A stretch of 64,000 bases of DNA from Verrucosispora sp. NA02020. Lineage in GTDB: Bacteria > Actinomycetota > Actinomycetes > Mycobacteriales > Micromonosporaceae. Below the pieces are notes generated by a model. That model was given only the letters and a program-made list of their open reading frames with translations, searched no databases and was not told the origin of the DNA. Each line of letters starts with the position of its first letter. Within the stretch, counting starts at the first letter, position 1. The position numbers and the translations under genes are program-made. This document shows positions 1-8,351 of the stretch, in pieces. Location: assembly GCF_013364215.1 (NCBI RefSeq), contig NZ_CP054923.1, forward strand, positions 5,766,001-5,830,000, in the 5' to 3' direction.

Positions 1-780
1 GTCCTTCGTCCGGCGGAACCGGTCCAGTGCGGTGTGCGAGGCGCTGGTGGCGTAGACGTTCCATTGGAGGAAGTCCAGCCGCGACATCAGCGACTCCGGG
101 TGGGTGCGCTGGAAGCAGGGCCGGTCGAAGCCGCCGAGACCGACCGAGAAGGTGGTCCCCTGCGGCAGCGCCTTGGCCCGGAACCAGTTCACGATGTACG
201 TCATCGCCTGCACCGCACGGGCGTCCGACTCCGCCCAGGTGTACGCCCGGCCGGACTCGGTGGTGCCGAACTCGTGGTCGGTGTCCAGCTCGGAGGCGAG
301 CTGGATGTTCACCCCGAACCCCATGGTGCGGTACTGCGACAGCGCCCGGGCGAAGAGTCCGTCGCACTGCCCGGCGAGCACCTGGCCGTAGCCGTACGCC
401 TTCGGCCAGACCGCGCCGGGACGCTGCTGGATGGTCATCGCCGGAGCGGGCACGACGTAGCGCACCCCGTCGACGGTGAAGGTCTGCGCCCCGGTGTCGG
501 TCGCCCCGTAGTGCTTGAGCTCCAGCACCATGTTGATCTGGATCCCACCCCGGCCGAGGGTGACCAGCCACGGGCGGTTGTAGCCGGGGAAGACGTAGCT
601 GTCGGCGAAGCTGCGGTACTGGGTCAGCGACCGGAAGTTGCCCCCGGCCATGTCGGCGGTCGGGTCGGCGTTCCCGGACAGGTAGTAGCCGCCGAGCACC
701 GGCGGCGTGATCGCGTAGTCGACGGCGGCGGTGGCGGCCTGCCCGGTGGAGTCGCGCACGGTGACGGTGACCCGGGCCAT
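1..780 (-). CDS. TIM-barrel glycoside-hydrolase-like protein, 3' end outside the window
   Basis: The reading frame is open for 260 codons from the ATG at 780 and runs off the window edge. There is no signal peptide. After about 55 residues, stretches such as GYNRPWLVTLGRGG, INMVLELKHYG, WAESDARAVQAMTYIVNWF and LDFLQWNVYATS look like the strands and helices of a beta-mannanase-like (GH26-type) or similar TIM barrel; this is fold-level resemblance and I cannot name catalytic residues. Its ATG overlaps the TGA of the preceding small gene (ATGA), so the two are translationally coupled. The Ig-like neighbour and the missing export signals fit a phage-tail or tail-like-particle module, but the rest of such a module is not visible. 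Confidence 0.6.
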   Translation of the reverse strand, partial: MARVTVTVRDSTGQAATAAVDYAITPPVLGGYYLSGNADPTADMAGGNFRSLTQYRSFADSYVFPGYNRPWLVTLGRGGIQINMVLELKHYGATDTGAQTFTVDGVRYVVPAPAMTIQQRPGAVWPKAYGYGQVLAGQCDGLFARALSQYRTMGFGVNIQLASELDTDHEFGTTESGRAYTWAESDARAVQAMTYIVNWFRAKALPQGTTFSVGLGGFDRPCFQRTHPESLMSRLDFLQWNVYATSASHTALDRFRRTKD

Positions 781-1049
781 CACGCCACCGCCCGGTACAC
801 GGCCACCGCGCCGTTGTCCGACACCCGCGTCCAGGTGCGGCCCGAGCTGTCGGTGACGGCGACGGTGAGTGGGTCGATGACGGCGGTGACCTTGGCCGGC
901 GCGCTGCTGTTGCCCTGCGCGTCGGTGACCACGACGGTGACGGTGAGCGTCTTGGTGTCCGGGTCGCCGTAGGTGACGGTGAGCAGCATCTGCGCCCCGG
1001 GGGCGTAGGTGCTCGCGTTGAGGGCGGCGGTGACGGTGGGAGCGGCCAT
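780..1049 (-). CDS. small Ig/PKD-like beta-sandwich protein
   Basis: This 89-residue protein has an alternating Val/Thr beta pattern (LLTVTYGDPDTKTLTVTVVV) like a single Ig-, PKD- or cadherin-type domain. It has no signal peptide and no membrane segment. An AGGAAGG ribosome-binding site lies 7 bases before the ATG at 1049, and its stop codon overlaps the start of the TIM-barrel gene downstream. Such small adhesion-like proteins beside a cytoplasm-synthesised hydrolase are common in virion and tail-like structures, which is the inference here; a surface-independent structural role is equally possible. No cysteines are present. Confidence 0.6.
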   Translation of the reverse strand: MAAPTVTAALNASTYAPGAQMLLTVTYGDPDTKTLTVTVVVTDAQGNSSAPAKVTAVIDPLTVAVTDSSGRTWTRVSDNGAVAVYRAVA

Positions 1050-1337
1050 GGCTGCGCCTTCCTGGCTCGATCGCCGTGACCGGCGGAGTGCCCCGTCGGC
1101 CCGGCGGGAGATGCGGCGGCGGCCGGAGCGGGCAGGTGTCCGCTCCGGTGGAGGATCCGGCGTGATGACGGTGGCGACGTCGCTGTCGGGCGGGGGGCGG
1201 GCGTCCGCCCGACCCGCAGGCGGCCCGTCGGACGTGGCCCGCCGTCCGCAGCCGCTTCACCTGCTACAACAGTGCGTCAGGAGAGGACCTGTCGTCCTGT
1301 CTATTTACGGACATATCGATTCTTATGAGGATGGCAC

Positions 1338-1706
1338 ATGAAGTACCTGATGCTGATCTACGGCAACGACGAGGTCTGGGGCAGCCTGCCGGACGGCGAC
1401 CTGGCCACGCTGATCGGCGAGGTGGACGCCTTCAACCAGGCGCTGCGCGACTCCGGCGAACTGGTCGACTCGCAGGGCCTGGAAACCCGCCCCCGCGCGG
1501 TCCGCATGGTCGACGCCGCGCCGGTCGTCACCGACGGGCCGTACCTGGAGGCCAAGGAGTACGTCGGGTCGTACTTCGTGGTCGACGTGGACAGTGAGCA
1601 GCGTGCGCTGGAGATCGCCCGGTCGTACCCGGGGCTGCGGATGGGCACCGGGATCGGCGGCGGTCTGGAGGTCTGGCCGCTGATGACCCACGGAGCCGGG
1701 AACTGA
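1338..1706 (+). CDS. DGPF/YCII-related domain protein, partner of ECF sigma factor
   Basis: The protein is 122 residues. The family signature is visible as VTDGPYLEAKEYVGSYFVVD (residues about 64-83), followed by a helix with SEQRALEIA. Members are small ferredoxin-like alpha/beta dimers related to YCII; their biochemical role is not established. The ATG follows GAGGATGGCAC. It lies directly upstream of the ECF sigma factor, whose reading frame touches or overlaps the TGA at 1704-1706. This DGPF-sigma pairing is the known hallmark of the ECF42 group, where no conventional anti-sigma factor is encoded, so the DGPF protein is probably part of the signalling unit or its main target. Confidence 0.9.
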   Translation: MKYLMLIYGNDEVWGSLPDGDLATLIGEVDAFNQALRDSGELVDSQGLETRPRAVRMVDAAPVVTDGPYLEAKEYVGSYFVVDVDSEQRALEIARSYPGLRMGTGIGGGLEVWPLMTHGAGN

Positions 1707-1753
1707 GCCTGGACGAGGCCACCGCCGACCTGCTGCGCCGGCTCGCCCCGCAG

Positions 1754-2965
1754 GTGCTGGGCACCCTGGTACGCCGCTACGGCGACTTCGCCACCGCCGA
1801 GGACGCGGTGCAGGAGGCGCTGGTCGCCGCCGTCGAGGCGTGGCCGCGCGAGGGCGTACCGGAACATCCCTCGGGCTGGCTGCACACCGTGGCCGCCCGC
1901 CGCTACGTCGACCAGGTCCGCACCGAGGCGGCTCGGACCCGCCGGGAACGGAACGCCCACGACGCCCTGCCGCGGGACGCGCTCGTCGCCCCACCGCCGG
2001 ACGCCACCGCACCGCCCCGCGACGACCTGCTGGAGCTGTTCCTGCTCTGCTGCCATCCGGCACTGCCCGCACCGGCGCAACTCGCGCTCACCCTGCGGGC
2101 GGTCGGTGGGCTCACCACCGCCGAGGTGGCCGCCGCCTTCCTGGTGCCGGAGAAGACCATGGGGCAGCGGATCGTGCGGGCCAAACAGCGGTTGCGCGAG
2201 GCGGGCGCACGGTTCGCCCCGCCGCAGGCGGCGGACCGGGGCCGTCGGCTGGCCGTGGTCCGGCAGGTGCTGTATCTGATGTTCAACGAGGGGTACAGCG
2301 CCAGCAGCGGCCCCGAGCTGCGTCGCGCCGACCTGACCCGGCAGGCGCTACGGCTGACCCGCCGGTTGCACGAGCGGCTGCCGGACGACGGGGAGACCGC
2401 CGGGCTGCTCGCGTTGATGCTGCTGACGGAGGCGCGGGCGGCGGCCCGGGTCGGCCCGGACGGCGACCTGGTGCCGCTGGCCGACCAGGACCGTCGGTGG
2501 TGGGACCGGGCGGCGATCGCCGAGGGCTGCGCGCTGGTCGCGCGGAGCCTCGCCAGCTCGCCGCCCGGCCCGTACCAGGTGCAGGCCGCCATCGCCGCCG
2601 TGCACGCCGAGGCGCCGAACACCGAGGAGACCGACTGGCCGCAGATCCTCGCCCTCTACGAGGTGCTGGAGCGGCTGGCGCCCAACCCGGTGGCGACGCT
2701 GAACCGGGCGGTGGCGGTGGGCATGGTGCACGGGCCGCAGGCCGGGTTGGCGCTGCTGGGCGAGGTGGAGTCGGGCCTGCTCGCCGACCACCACCGCCGG
2801 CACGCGGTCCGCGCCCACCTGCTGGAGTCGGCCGGCGACCGCGCCGCTGCGGCGGTCGCCTGGCGTCGGGCGGCCGACCTCGCCGGAAACGATCCCGAGC
2901 GGCGGCACCTGCTGCGTCGCGCGGCCCGCTGCGAGAGTGACCCGGATCACAGCACCGATCGGTAG
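1754..2965 (+). CDS. ECF42-type RNA polymerase sigma factor
   Basis: The gene encodes about 403 residues, far longer than a classical ECF sigma factor (about 200). Region 2 is seen at the N-terminus (YGDFATAEDAVQEALVAAVE), region 4 around TLRAVGGLTTAEVAAAFLV, and a long helical TPR-like extension carries LNRAVAVGMVHGP, all typical of ECF42. The GTG at 1754 begins inside the first helix of region 2; the same frame is open upstream and reads LSLDEATADLLRRLAPQ, so a CTG at 1703 overlapping the DGPF stop codon may be the true start, as no ATG, GTG or TTG lies between. It probably directs transcription of its own operon and stress targets, with the extension replacing an anti-sigma factor. Confidence 0.88.
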   Translation: MLGTLVRRYGDFATAEDAVQEALVAAVEAWPREGVPEHPSGWLHTVAARRYVDQVRTEAARTRRERNAHDALPRDALVAPPPDATAPPRDDLLELFLLCCHPALPAPAQLALTLRAVGGLTTAEVAAAFLVPEKTMGQRIVRAKQRLREAGARFAPPQAADRGRRLAVVRQVLYLMFNEGYSASSGPELRRADLTRQALRLTRRLHERLPDDGETAGLLALMLLTEARAAARVGPDGDLVPLADQDRRWWDRAAIAEGCALVARSLASSPPGPYQVQAAIAAVHAEAPNTEETDWPQILALYEVLERLAPNPVATLNRAVAVGMVHGPQAGLALLGEVESGLLADHHRRHAVRAHLLESAGDRAAAAVAWRRAADLAGNDPERRHLLRRAARCESDPDHSTDR

Positions 2966-3034
2966 AAGCGGCCGGTCCGGCTCCGATCCACCGGTGAGCG
3001 GCGGGTGCCCGCCGCAGACTGTGGAGGTACGGAG

Positions 3035-3730
3035 ATGACCAGGGTGACCGCGCAACTGTCGGTGTCGCTGGACGGCTGCTACGCCGGCCCACGGCACGAC
3101 GGGACCGGCGACTGGATGCACTCGGCGGAGAGCCACGGCTTCTTCCGGGTCACCCGCTGGGTCACCGCCGCGTCGTCGTGGCGCGAACGGCAGGGGTTCG
3201 CCGGTGGCGAGCACGACGTCAACTCGGAGATCGTCGCCGAGTCGTTCGGCGCCGCCGGCGCGTACGTGATGGGCCGCCGGATGGCCGACGGCGGTGAGGT
3301 GCCGTGGGGCGACGAGCCGCCGTTCCGGGCGCCGGTCTTCGTGGTGACCCACCGTCCCCGCCCGACGCTGCGGCGCCAGGGCGGCACCAGCTTCACCTAC
3401 GTCACCGACGGGGTGGCCGCCGCCGTGGCACAGGCCCGCGCGGCGGCCGGAGGCAGGAACGTGGCGGTGGCCGGCGGCGGCAGCCTGGTCCGGCAGGTGC
3501 TGCGGGCCGGGCTGCTGGACGAGGTGGAACTGCACGTGGTGCCGGTGGTACTCGGCGACGGTCTGCGCCTGTTCACCCCCGACCTGGGCCTGGACGACTT
3601 CGAGGCGATCGAGATGTCCCCCACCCGGGTGGTGCCCACCCCCGAGGTCACCCACATCCGGTACGCCGTACGCGGCCGTGCCCCGCTGGTCCTGGACGAC
3701 CGGGGCCGGGGCACCGGCACGCCCGGCTGA
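3035..3730 (+). CDS. dihydrofolate reductase / RibD C-terminal family protein
   Basis: The protein is 231 residues. The fold signature runs from QLSVSLDGCYAGP at the start through a GAAGAYVMGRRMAD segment to a C-terminal VAGGGSLVRQVLRAGLLDEVELHVVPVVLG block, the NADPH-binding core of RibD-like reductases. These single-domain relatives reduce unknown substrates; riboflavin genes are not nearby, so a housekeeping riboflavin role is unlikely. The ATG at 3035 is chosen because GGAGG lies 7 bases upstream; an in-frame GTG at 3005 has no such site. It follows the sigma factor gene by about 70 bases and could be transcribed with it. Confidence 0.88.
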   Translation: MTRVTAQLSVSLDGCYAGPRHDGTGDWMHSAESHGFFRVTRWVTAASSWRERQGFAGGEHDVNSEIVAESFGAAGAYVMGRRMADGGEVPWGDEPPFRAPVFVVTHRPRPTLRRQGGTSFTYVTDGVAAAVAQARAAAGGRNVAVAGGGSLVRQVLRAGLLDEVELHVVPVVLGDGLRLFTPDLGLDDFEAIEMSPTRVVPTPEVTHIRYAVRGRAPLVLDDRGRGTGTPG

Positions 3731-3829
3731 ACCGGGTCGACCGGGTTGCCGCGTCCCGGGCAGAGGGGACAACGCGCAGAGGTGTACCGCGCTTAGAGTG
3801 ACGGCAATTCGTCCATCGAGGAGGGCGCG

Positions 3830-5878
3830 GTGTCCCAGCCGCCACCCGCCGAGCGTTCCCCGACCGAGGAACCCGGCGACATCCCTGTGCCATCCGACGC
3901 CGATCCCACCGGGACGCCACCCCGGCTGCTGGTCCTGCCGCCCACCGACGGCTTGTCGCCCATCGTCTGGCCCGGTGCCGCCGACCAGCCCGCCTGGGCG
4001 ATCCCGGTGACCGTGCCGCCGGGCACCCGGGGGTACGCGATCTTCCTCCCGCTGGTGGCGGCCGACGACGACCCGGCCGCCACCGGCCCGGACACCTCGA
4101 CGGTGGCCGCCCCGGCGACCCCGCCCCCGACCGTGTCCACCCCGGCCGGCTCCACGCTCCCGACCGGGACTCCCCCGGTCTCCCCGGCTCCGGCGGTGAC
4201 CGCGCCGGTCTCGACAGCGGCATCACCACCAGCGCAGCGGATCCCGGAGACGGCAGCGCCGGGCCAGTTAGCTCCCGGTCCGGCACTCTCGGCGGCACCG
4301 CCCGGCGCTCCCGGGCCGCCAGTGCCCGGCTACCGGACCACCGGCTCGCCATACGAATTCCGGCCACGGCCACTGCAACCGTCGTTCCTGGACCGGGCAT
4401 GGCCCGGCCCCGCACCGGCCCGTGATCGGGCCACCCCGCTGGCGGTCCTGGCCGGGGCGCTCGGGGTGGCCGCGTTCGTGCCGTTGGGGCGTACCGGCGT
4501 CGGTTGGTTCCTCGGCTGGCTGGTGCTGACCGCCGCAGTGCTGGTCGCGGTCCGCCGGCACACCGCCGACCTGCCGAAGGCAGAGCGGTGGGTCCGGGCC
4601 GGATGGGCCGGTGCCGCCCTGGCGCTGCTCGCGGTGCTGGCCTTCCGCAACGCCTGGTGGCTGGTGACGTTCTGCGTGCTCGCGGCGCTGTGCTGCGCGG
4701 CCCTGGCGATAGTCGGCGGACGGCGGATGCGCTCGATCCTGTTCAGCCTGGGCGCCGCCCCGCTCGCCGCGCTGCGCGGACTGCCGTGGGTGCGCGCCCA
4801 CGTCCGGGCGCCCGGCGGCGACGGCACCACCCGCCGTGTCGTCGGCTCGGTCGCCGCCACCGTGGCCGTCCTGGTCGTCTTCGGTGCGTTGCTCTCCTCC
4901 GCCGACGCCGCCTTCTCCCAGGCACTCGGCGTCCTCGTCCCCGAGGTCAGTGCCGGCGGGGTGGTCCGGTGGCTGTTCCTGGCCGCCGTCGGTGGCCTGA
5001 TCGCGGTGGCCGCACTCTTCACACTCGCGGCGCCACCGGACCTGTCCCTGGTGGACCGGCCGACCGACCGCCGGCTCGGGCCGGTCGAGTGGGCCCCGCC
5101 GATCGCCGCTCTCACCACTCTCTTCGCCGGCTTCGTGCTGGTGCAGTTCACCGTTCTCTTCGGCGGGCAACGGCACGTGCTGTCGACCACCGGCCTCAGC
5201 TACGCCGAGTACGCCCGCAGCGGCTTCTGGCAGTTGGTCGCGGTGACCGTGCTGACGTTGGCGGTCCTCGGCGGGGTGACCCGCTGGGCCCGCCGGGACA
5301 CCCCGCGCGACCGGGCACTCCTGCGGATCCTGCTCGGCCTGCTCAGCGCGTTGAGCGTGGTGATCGTGGTGTCGGCGCTGTCGCGGATGTGGACGTACCA
5401 GAAGGTCTACAGCTTCACCGGCGAGCGCGTCTTCGTGATGGCGTTCGAGGTGCTGCTCGGAGCCGTCTTCCTGATGGTCCTGGTGGCCGGCGTCCGGTGG
5501 CGCGGCGGCTGGATCCCCCGGCTCACCACGGCGCTCGCGGTGGTGATGCTGCTGGGGCTGGCGGCGCTCAACCCCGAGGACTACGTGGCCCGCCGCAACA
5601 TCGACCGCTACCAGGAGACCGGCCGGATCGACGCCTGGTATCTGCGGGCGCTCTCCGCCGACGCCACGCCCGCCCTGGCCGCCCTGCCCGACCCGGTACG
5701 CCGGTGCACCCTGAGCTGGATCGCCGACGACCTGGCCGAACCGGATCCGTGGTACGCCTGGAACCGGGGCCGCGACCGGGCCCGGGCGGTCCTCGACCGG
5801 TTGGGTCCCGAGGCGATCGGCAACCAGCGGGACTGCCGCCGCGCCGACCAGTTCGACCTGCCGAAGACCCGCCGCTGA
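3830..5878 (+). CDS. DUF4153/DUF4173-type polytopic membrane protein
   Basis: The protein is 682 residues. The first 190 are a Pro/Ala/Thr-rich, probably disordered cytoplasmic segment; the rest contains about a dozen hydrophobic helices. The segment LSYAEYARSGFWQLVAVTVL matches the conserved core of this family, and a soluble tail with RYQETGRIDAWYLRALSADA follows the last helix. The function of the family is unknown. The GTG at 3830 follows GAGGAGGGCGC. A perfect hairpin just after the stop ends the transcript. Codon use is like the surroundings. Confidence 0.85.
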   Translation: MSQPPPAERSPTEEPGDIPVPSDADPTGTPPRLLVLPPTDGLSPIVWPGAADQPAWAIPVTVPPGTRGYAIFLPLVAADDDPAATGPDTSTVAAPATPPPTVSTPAGSTLPTGTPPVSPAPAVTAPVSTAASPPAQRIPETAAPGQLAPGPALSAAPPGAPGPPVPGYRTTGSPYEFRPRPLQPSFLDRAWPGPAPARDRATPLAVLAGALGVAAFVPLGRTGVGWFLGWLVLTAAVLVAVRRHTADLPKAERWVRAGWAGAALALLAVLAFRNAWWLVTFCVLAALCCAALAIVGGRRMRSILFSLGAAPLAALRGLPWVRAHVRAPGGDGTTRRVVGSVAATVAVLVVFGALLSSADAAFSQALGVLVPEVSAGGVVRWLFLAAVGGLIAVAALFTLAAPPDLSLVDRPTDRRLGPVEWAPPIAALTTLFAGFVLVQFTVLFGGQRHVLSTTGLSYAEYARSGFWQLVAVTVLTLAVLGGVTRWARRDTPRDRALLRILLGLLSALSVVIVVSALSRMWTYQKVYSFTGERVFVMAFEVLLGAVFLMVLVAGVRWRGGWIPRLTTALAVVMLLGLAALNPEDYVARRNIDRYQETGRIDAWYLRALSADATPALAALPDPVRRCTLSWIADDLAEPDPWYAWNRGRDRARAVLDRLGPEAIGNQRDCRRADQFDLPKTRR

Positions 5879-5886
5879 CACCGTCG

Positions 5887-5912
5887 ACCGGGCCGACCCG
5901 AGTCGGCCCGGT
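5887..5912. terminator. hairpin between convergent genes
   Basis: A perfect 11-base-pair G/C-rich stem (ACCGGGCCGAC) with a four-base loop (CCGA) lies 8 bases after the stop of the DUF4153 gene and 37 bases from the stop of the convergent secreted-protein gene. It has no U-tract, as usual in actinobacteria, and may serve both directions. Confidence 0.7.
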
Positions 5913-5948
5913 CCGGTCGCGGCGATGTCGGTGGCCGGACGGCCGGTG

Positions 5949-6755
5949 TCACCAGGGCTCGGGGATGTTCACCGCCAGGCAGCGCTGGGTGCCGGCGGTC
6001 GGCTGGTAGCAGGCGGACGCCTCCAGGTTGTAGCTGTGGTCGAACCGGTGGAACGAGGCCGTACCGCCGTTGACGCAGGTGCTGCCGCTGACCGTCGTAC
6101 CGCCGGTGACCTTGCCGGAGGCGCAGCCCGCCGTGCCGGCGGTCTTCTGCACGGTGCTCACCGAGGAGCGCAGGTCACCGGACTGGTGTGCGCCGTAGCC
6201 CACCGAGCTGACGCCGTCGCGGGTGATCGCGTACTGGAAGGCGGTCGAGGTGTAGTACGACCAGCTCGCGCCGGTGCCGACCGTCCGCAGCCCGGAGTCC
6301 GTGGCCGAGGCCGGGATGAACAGATGGAACCCCTTGTCGTACGTGGTGGTGCCGTCGATCATCCGATAGACGACCACCAGCAGACCCTGGCTGTAGGTGC
6401 CGGTGTTGTAGGTCAGGTAGGTGCCGTTGCCGCAGGCCGTGCGGTCGGCGATGTAGCCGACACCGGCGGCGTAGAGCAGCACCCGGGCACAACGCCCGTC
6501 CGCCGCGATGTCCTCGATGGTCCCGACGGTGGACGAGATGCCGGCGTTGTCGGTGGCGTACCCGGTCAGGCGCACCCCGGGCAGCGTGCCGGAGTACTGG
6601 TAGGCGGTGGGGTGGTAGTAGTTCCACGAAGCCGACCAGCCGGTGCCCGAGGGCAGCGCGAGAGCCGGCGCAGCCGGCAGCAGGGCGGCGGTGAGCGTGG
6701 CGACCAGGGCGGCGGCCAGTGTGGCGATGGACCGCAGTCGGGGTTGCGTCCGCAT
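5949..6755 (-). CDS. secreted protein made of two related cysteine-containing repeats
   Basis: The protein is 268 residues with a clear Sec signal peptide (MRTQPRLRS, then a hydrophobic stretch ending APALA, about 34 residues). The ATG at 6755 follows GGAGAAACG. Two homologous halves follow: the first opens with GWSASWNYYHPTAYQYS and the second with GASWSYYTSTAFQYA, each then carrying VSS/ISSTVGT-like segments, Gly-rich turns and cysteine pairs that suggest disulfides outside the cell. I do not recognise a named family. It could be a beta-rich adhesin, inhibitor or lectin-like module; no catalytic residues are evident. It is a single gene between a convergent neighbour and a divergent islet gene. 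Confidence 0.8.
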   Translation of the reverse strand: MRTQPRLRSIATLAAALVATLTAALLPAAPALALPSGTGWSASWNYYHPTAYQYSGTLPGVRLTGYATDNAGISSTVGTIEDIAADGRCARVLLYAAGVGYIADRTACGNGTYLTYNTGTYSQGLLVVVYRMIDGTTTYDKGFHLFIPASATDSGLRTVGTGASWSYYTSTAFQYAITRDGVSSVGYGAHQSGDLRSSVSTVQKTAGTAGCASGKVTGGTTVSGSTCVNGGTASFHRFDHSYNLEASACYQPTAGTQRCLAVNIPEPW

Positions 6756-7066
6756 CGTTTCTCCGTTCAGACGCGAGTCGTGCGAGGGGTGGATATCGAC
6801 GATGATGACGTCATCGTCGGCCACCCGGACGCGCTCTGTCCCGACCCGGACACCGGCGGCACCCGCACGGCCATACGGCAAAGACCCACCGCTGGCTGCA
6901 ACCGCAGCCCGGTCGAGGCAGCTCACAGCACGGCACCCACTTGGAGCACTCCTCGCTTGACACCACAAGCGACAGCACACCTCTATGCCGACCCGTCGAT
7001 GCCATGAGAACCTGAATCACTGTGTGATCGGACAGCTACCTACGGCTACAGCAGCTGGAGGCGCTC
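6756..7066. other. intergenic region at the boundary of a lower-GC islet
   Basis: These 311 bases separate the divergently transcribed secreted-protein gene and the unknown gene at 7067. They must hold both promoters. G+C content falls from left to right into the islet. I see no convincing gene; an open frame crossing part of it in front of the secreted protein lacks a ribosome-binding site and has no family-like sequence. Confidence 0.5.
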
Positions 7067-7906
7067 ATGGCCCAGATGTCGCTATTCGGTCCGAGCGAGG
7101 CCGGACCTGACCCGAAGCCCGCCGACGACCGAACGGTCCGGCTACAACTACTGATCACCGTTAAGGCTGCCCCGAACCCCTCGGAGAAGTACGGGGAGAC
7201 CGTCTGCGTGGCAGGGCTGCGGACAGACGTTTTGAGGCCGACGTGGGTCCGCCTCTACCCGATCAACTTCAGACACCTCGACAGCGATGAGGCATTCAAG
7301 AAGTACGACATCATTTCTGTCGATGCCAAACCGGCACGGCAGGATCAACGGCGCGAGAGCTGGAAGCCGGTGATGGACCGGATCCAGAAGGAGCGTCATC
7401 TCGACGGCTGGAGATCGCGACAGCCGCTGCTTGACCCGGCCATTCAGGATTCAATGTGCCGACTCAACCGCGAAGCTCAGGATCACGCGGACGCACAATC
7501 GCTGGCTCTCGTGCGCCCCAAGGAAGTCCGCGCCCTCAAGGTAACGCAGCACCCCGGCTGGACCATCGACGAGCAGCGCAGGATCGAGGCGTACGCGAGC
7601 CAGCCCGACCTCTTCAGCGGTCGGAGCAGGTCCCCGCTAGAAGCACCCCGTTTCAAGGCCGCCTACCACTACCGCTGCCACGAGCGCGGGTGCAACGGAC
7701 ACAAGCAGCATGTGATCGATTGGGAGCTGGTAGCGCTACAACGACGACTCGCTGGTCACTCAGACGCTGCGTTGCGGGAGGCGTTGGAGACCAAGTTTCT
7801 CGGAGAGATGTGCGCGCCGAACCGTGACGTCGCCTTTTATGTAGGCAACCAAGCCAAGCGCGTGCACGTGTTCAGCGTGCTGGGCGTGTACTGGCCGAAA
7901 CGATAG
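7067..7906 (+). CDS. conserved protein of unknown function with RLYP motif and CCHH-like zinc site, paired with DUF488
   Basis: The protein is 279 residues, with the ATG 6 bases after CTGGAGG. The N-terminal part has the motif TVCVAGLRTDVLRPTWVRLY followed by PINFRHLD and FKKYDIISVD (residues about 45-85). The C-terminal part carries YHYRCHERGCNGHKQHVIDW (about 204-223), a probable zinc site of the C-x4-C-x2-H-x2-H kind, and a late FYVGN...VFSVLGVYWP motif. I recall this arrangement from an unnamed family found sporadically, often next to DUF488 proteins and in defence-type loci; that link is from memory. Here its last 35 bases overlap the convergent DUF488 gene. Codon use is noticeably less G/C-biased than its neighbours, which suggests acquisition. 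A nucleic-acid-related or defence role is inference. Confidence 0.8.
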   Translation: MAQMSLFGPSEAGPDPKPADDRTVRLQLLITVKAAPNPSEKYGETVCVAGLRTDVLRPTWVRLYPINFRHLDSDEAFKKYDIISVDAKPARQDQRRESWKPVMDRIQKERHLDGWRSRQPLLDPAIQDSMCRLNREAQDHADAQSLALVRPKEVRALKVTQHPGWTIDEQRRIEAYASQPDLFSGRSRSPLEAPRFKAAYHYRCHERGCNGHKQHVIDWELVALQRRLAGHSDAALREALETKFLGEMCAPNRDVAFYVGNQAKRVHVFSVLGVYWPKR

Positions 7907-8351
7907 GCATGCGATCTTCGAGCAGGCGCATTACGACCTGGCGGTGACAACGGCTTTCGTCTGCCTCGAAACAGAGCAACGCTACCAACTCGCGTTGCCC
8001 GCTCTCGGCGAGCGCGTCAAGCGCCGCCGAGGGCTCAGCGTGGTGCAGCAAAGAGGCGTACGCCGCTCTCGCCGAGCGTAACTCCTCGGGACTGCCACCG
8101 AATCCGGGGCGATTCTCCTTCGGGTTACCCAGCTCCCTGCGGTGCTCGTAGACGATCCCCTGCGCCGCGAGCGCCTGACTAAGGGCCGACTTGCTGAAAC
8201 CACGCTTGCGTGAGATCGGCGTCATCCGGACATCGACCAGGCGTGTGACGTTCATGTCCACGAGGCCGCTCACGAACTCACCGATGGAGCGGCCTTCGTA
8301 GCCGACACCCAGGATGCCGACCCGGTGACTCACAGCTAAGGTGGCGCTCAT
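7872..8351 (-). CDS. DUF488 family protein
   Basis: The protein is 159 residues. Family hallmarks are VGILGVGYEGRSIGEFV and LVDVRMTPISRKRGFSKSAL near the N-terminus and LLCFEADESRCHRQVVMRLL near the C-terminus with its conserved Cys-His. DUF488 proteins are small alpha/beta proteins of unknown activity, frequent in genomic islands and beside restriction, repair and defence genes. It converges on the RLYP-motif gene with a 35-base overlap of the 3' ends, so the mRNAs are mutually antisense there. The ATG at 8351 follows GGGTGTTCCG, a weak ribosome-binding site. Base composition is lower in G+C than the flanks. Confidence 0.88.
   Translation of the reverse strand: MSATLAVSHRVGILGVGYEGRSIGEFVSGLVDMNVTRLVDVRMTPISRKRGFSKSALSQALAAQGIVYEHRRELGNPKENRPGFGGSPEELRSARAAYASLLHHAEPSAALDALAESGQRELVALLCFEADESRCHRQVVMRLLEDRMPIVSASTRPAR

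Noticed and set aside
34-972. Long plus-strand frame at the left edge
   Set aside because: It is opposite the coupled minus-strand pair, which have coherent protein sequence and good start sites; the plus frame has low-complexity, shadow-like composition.
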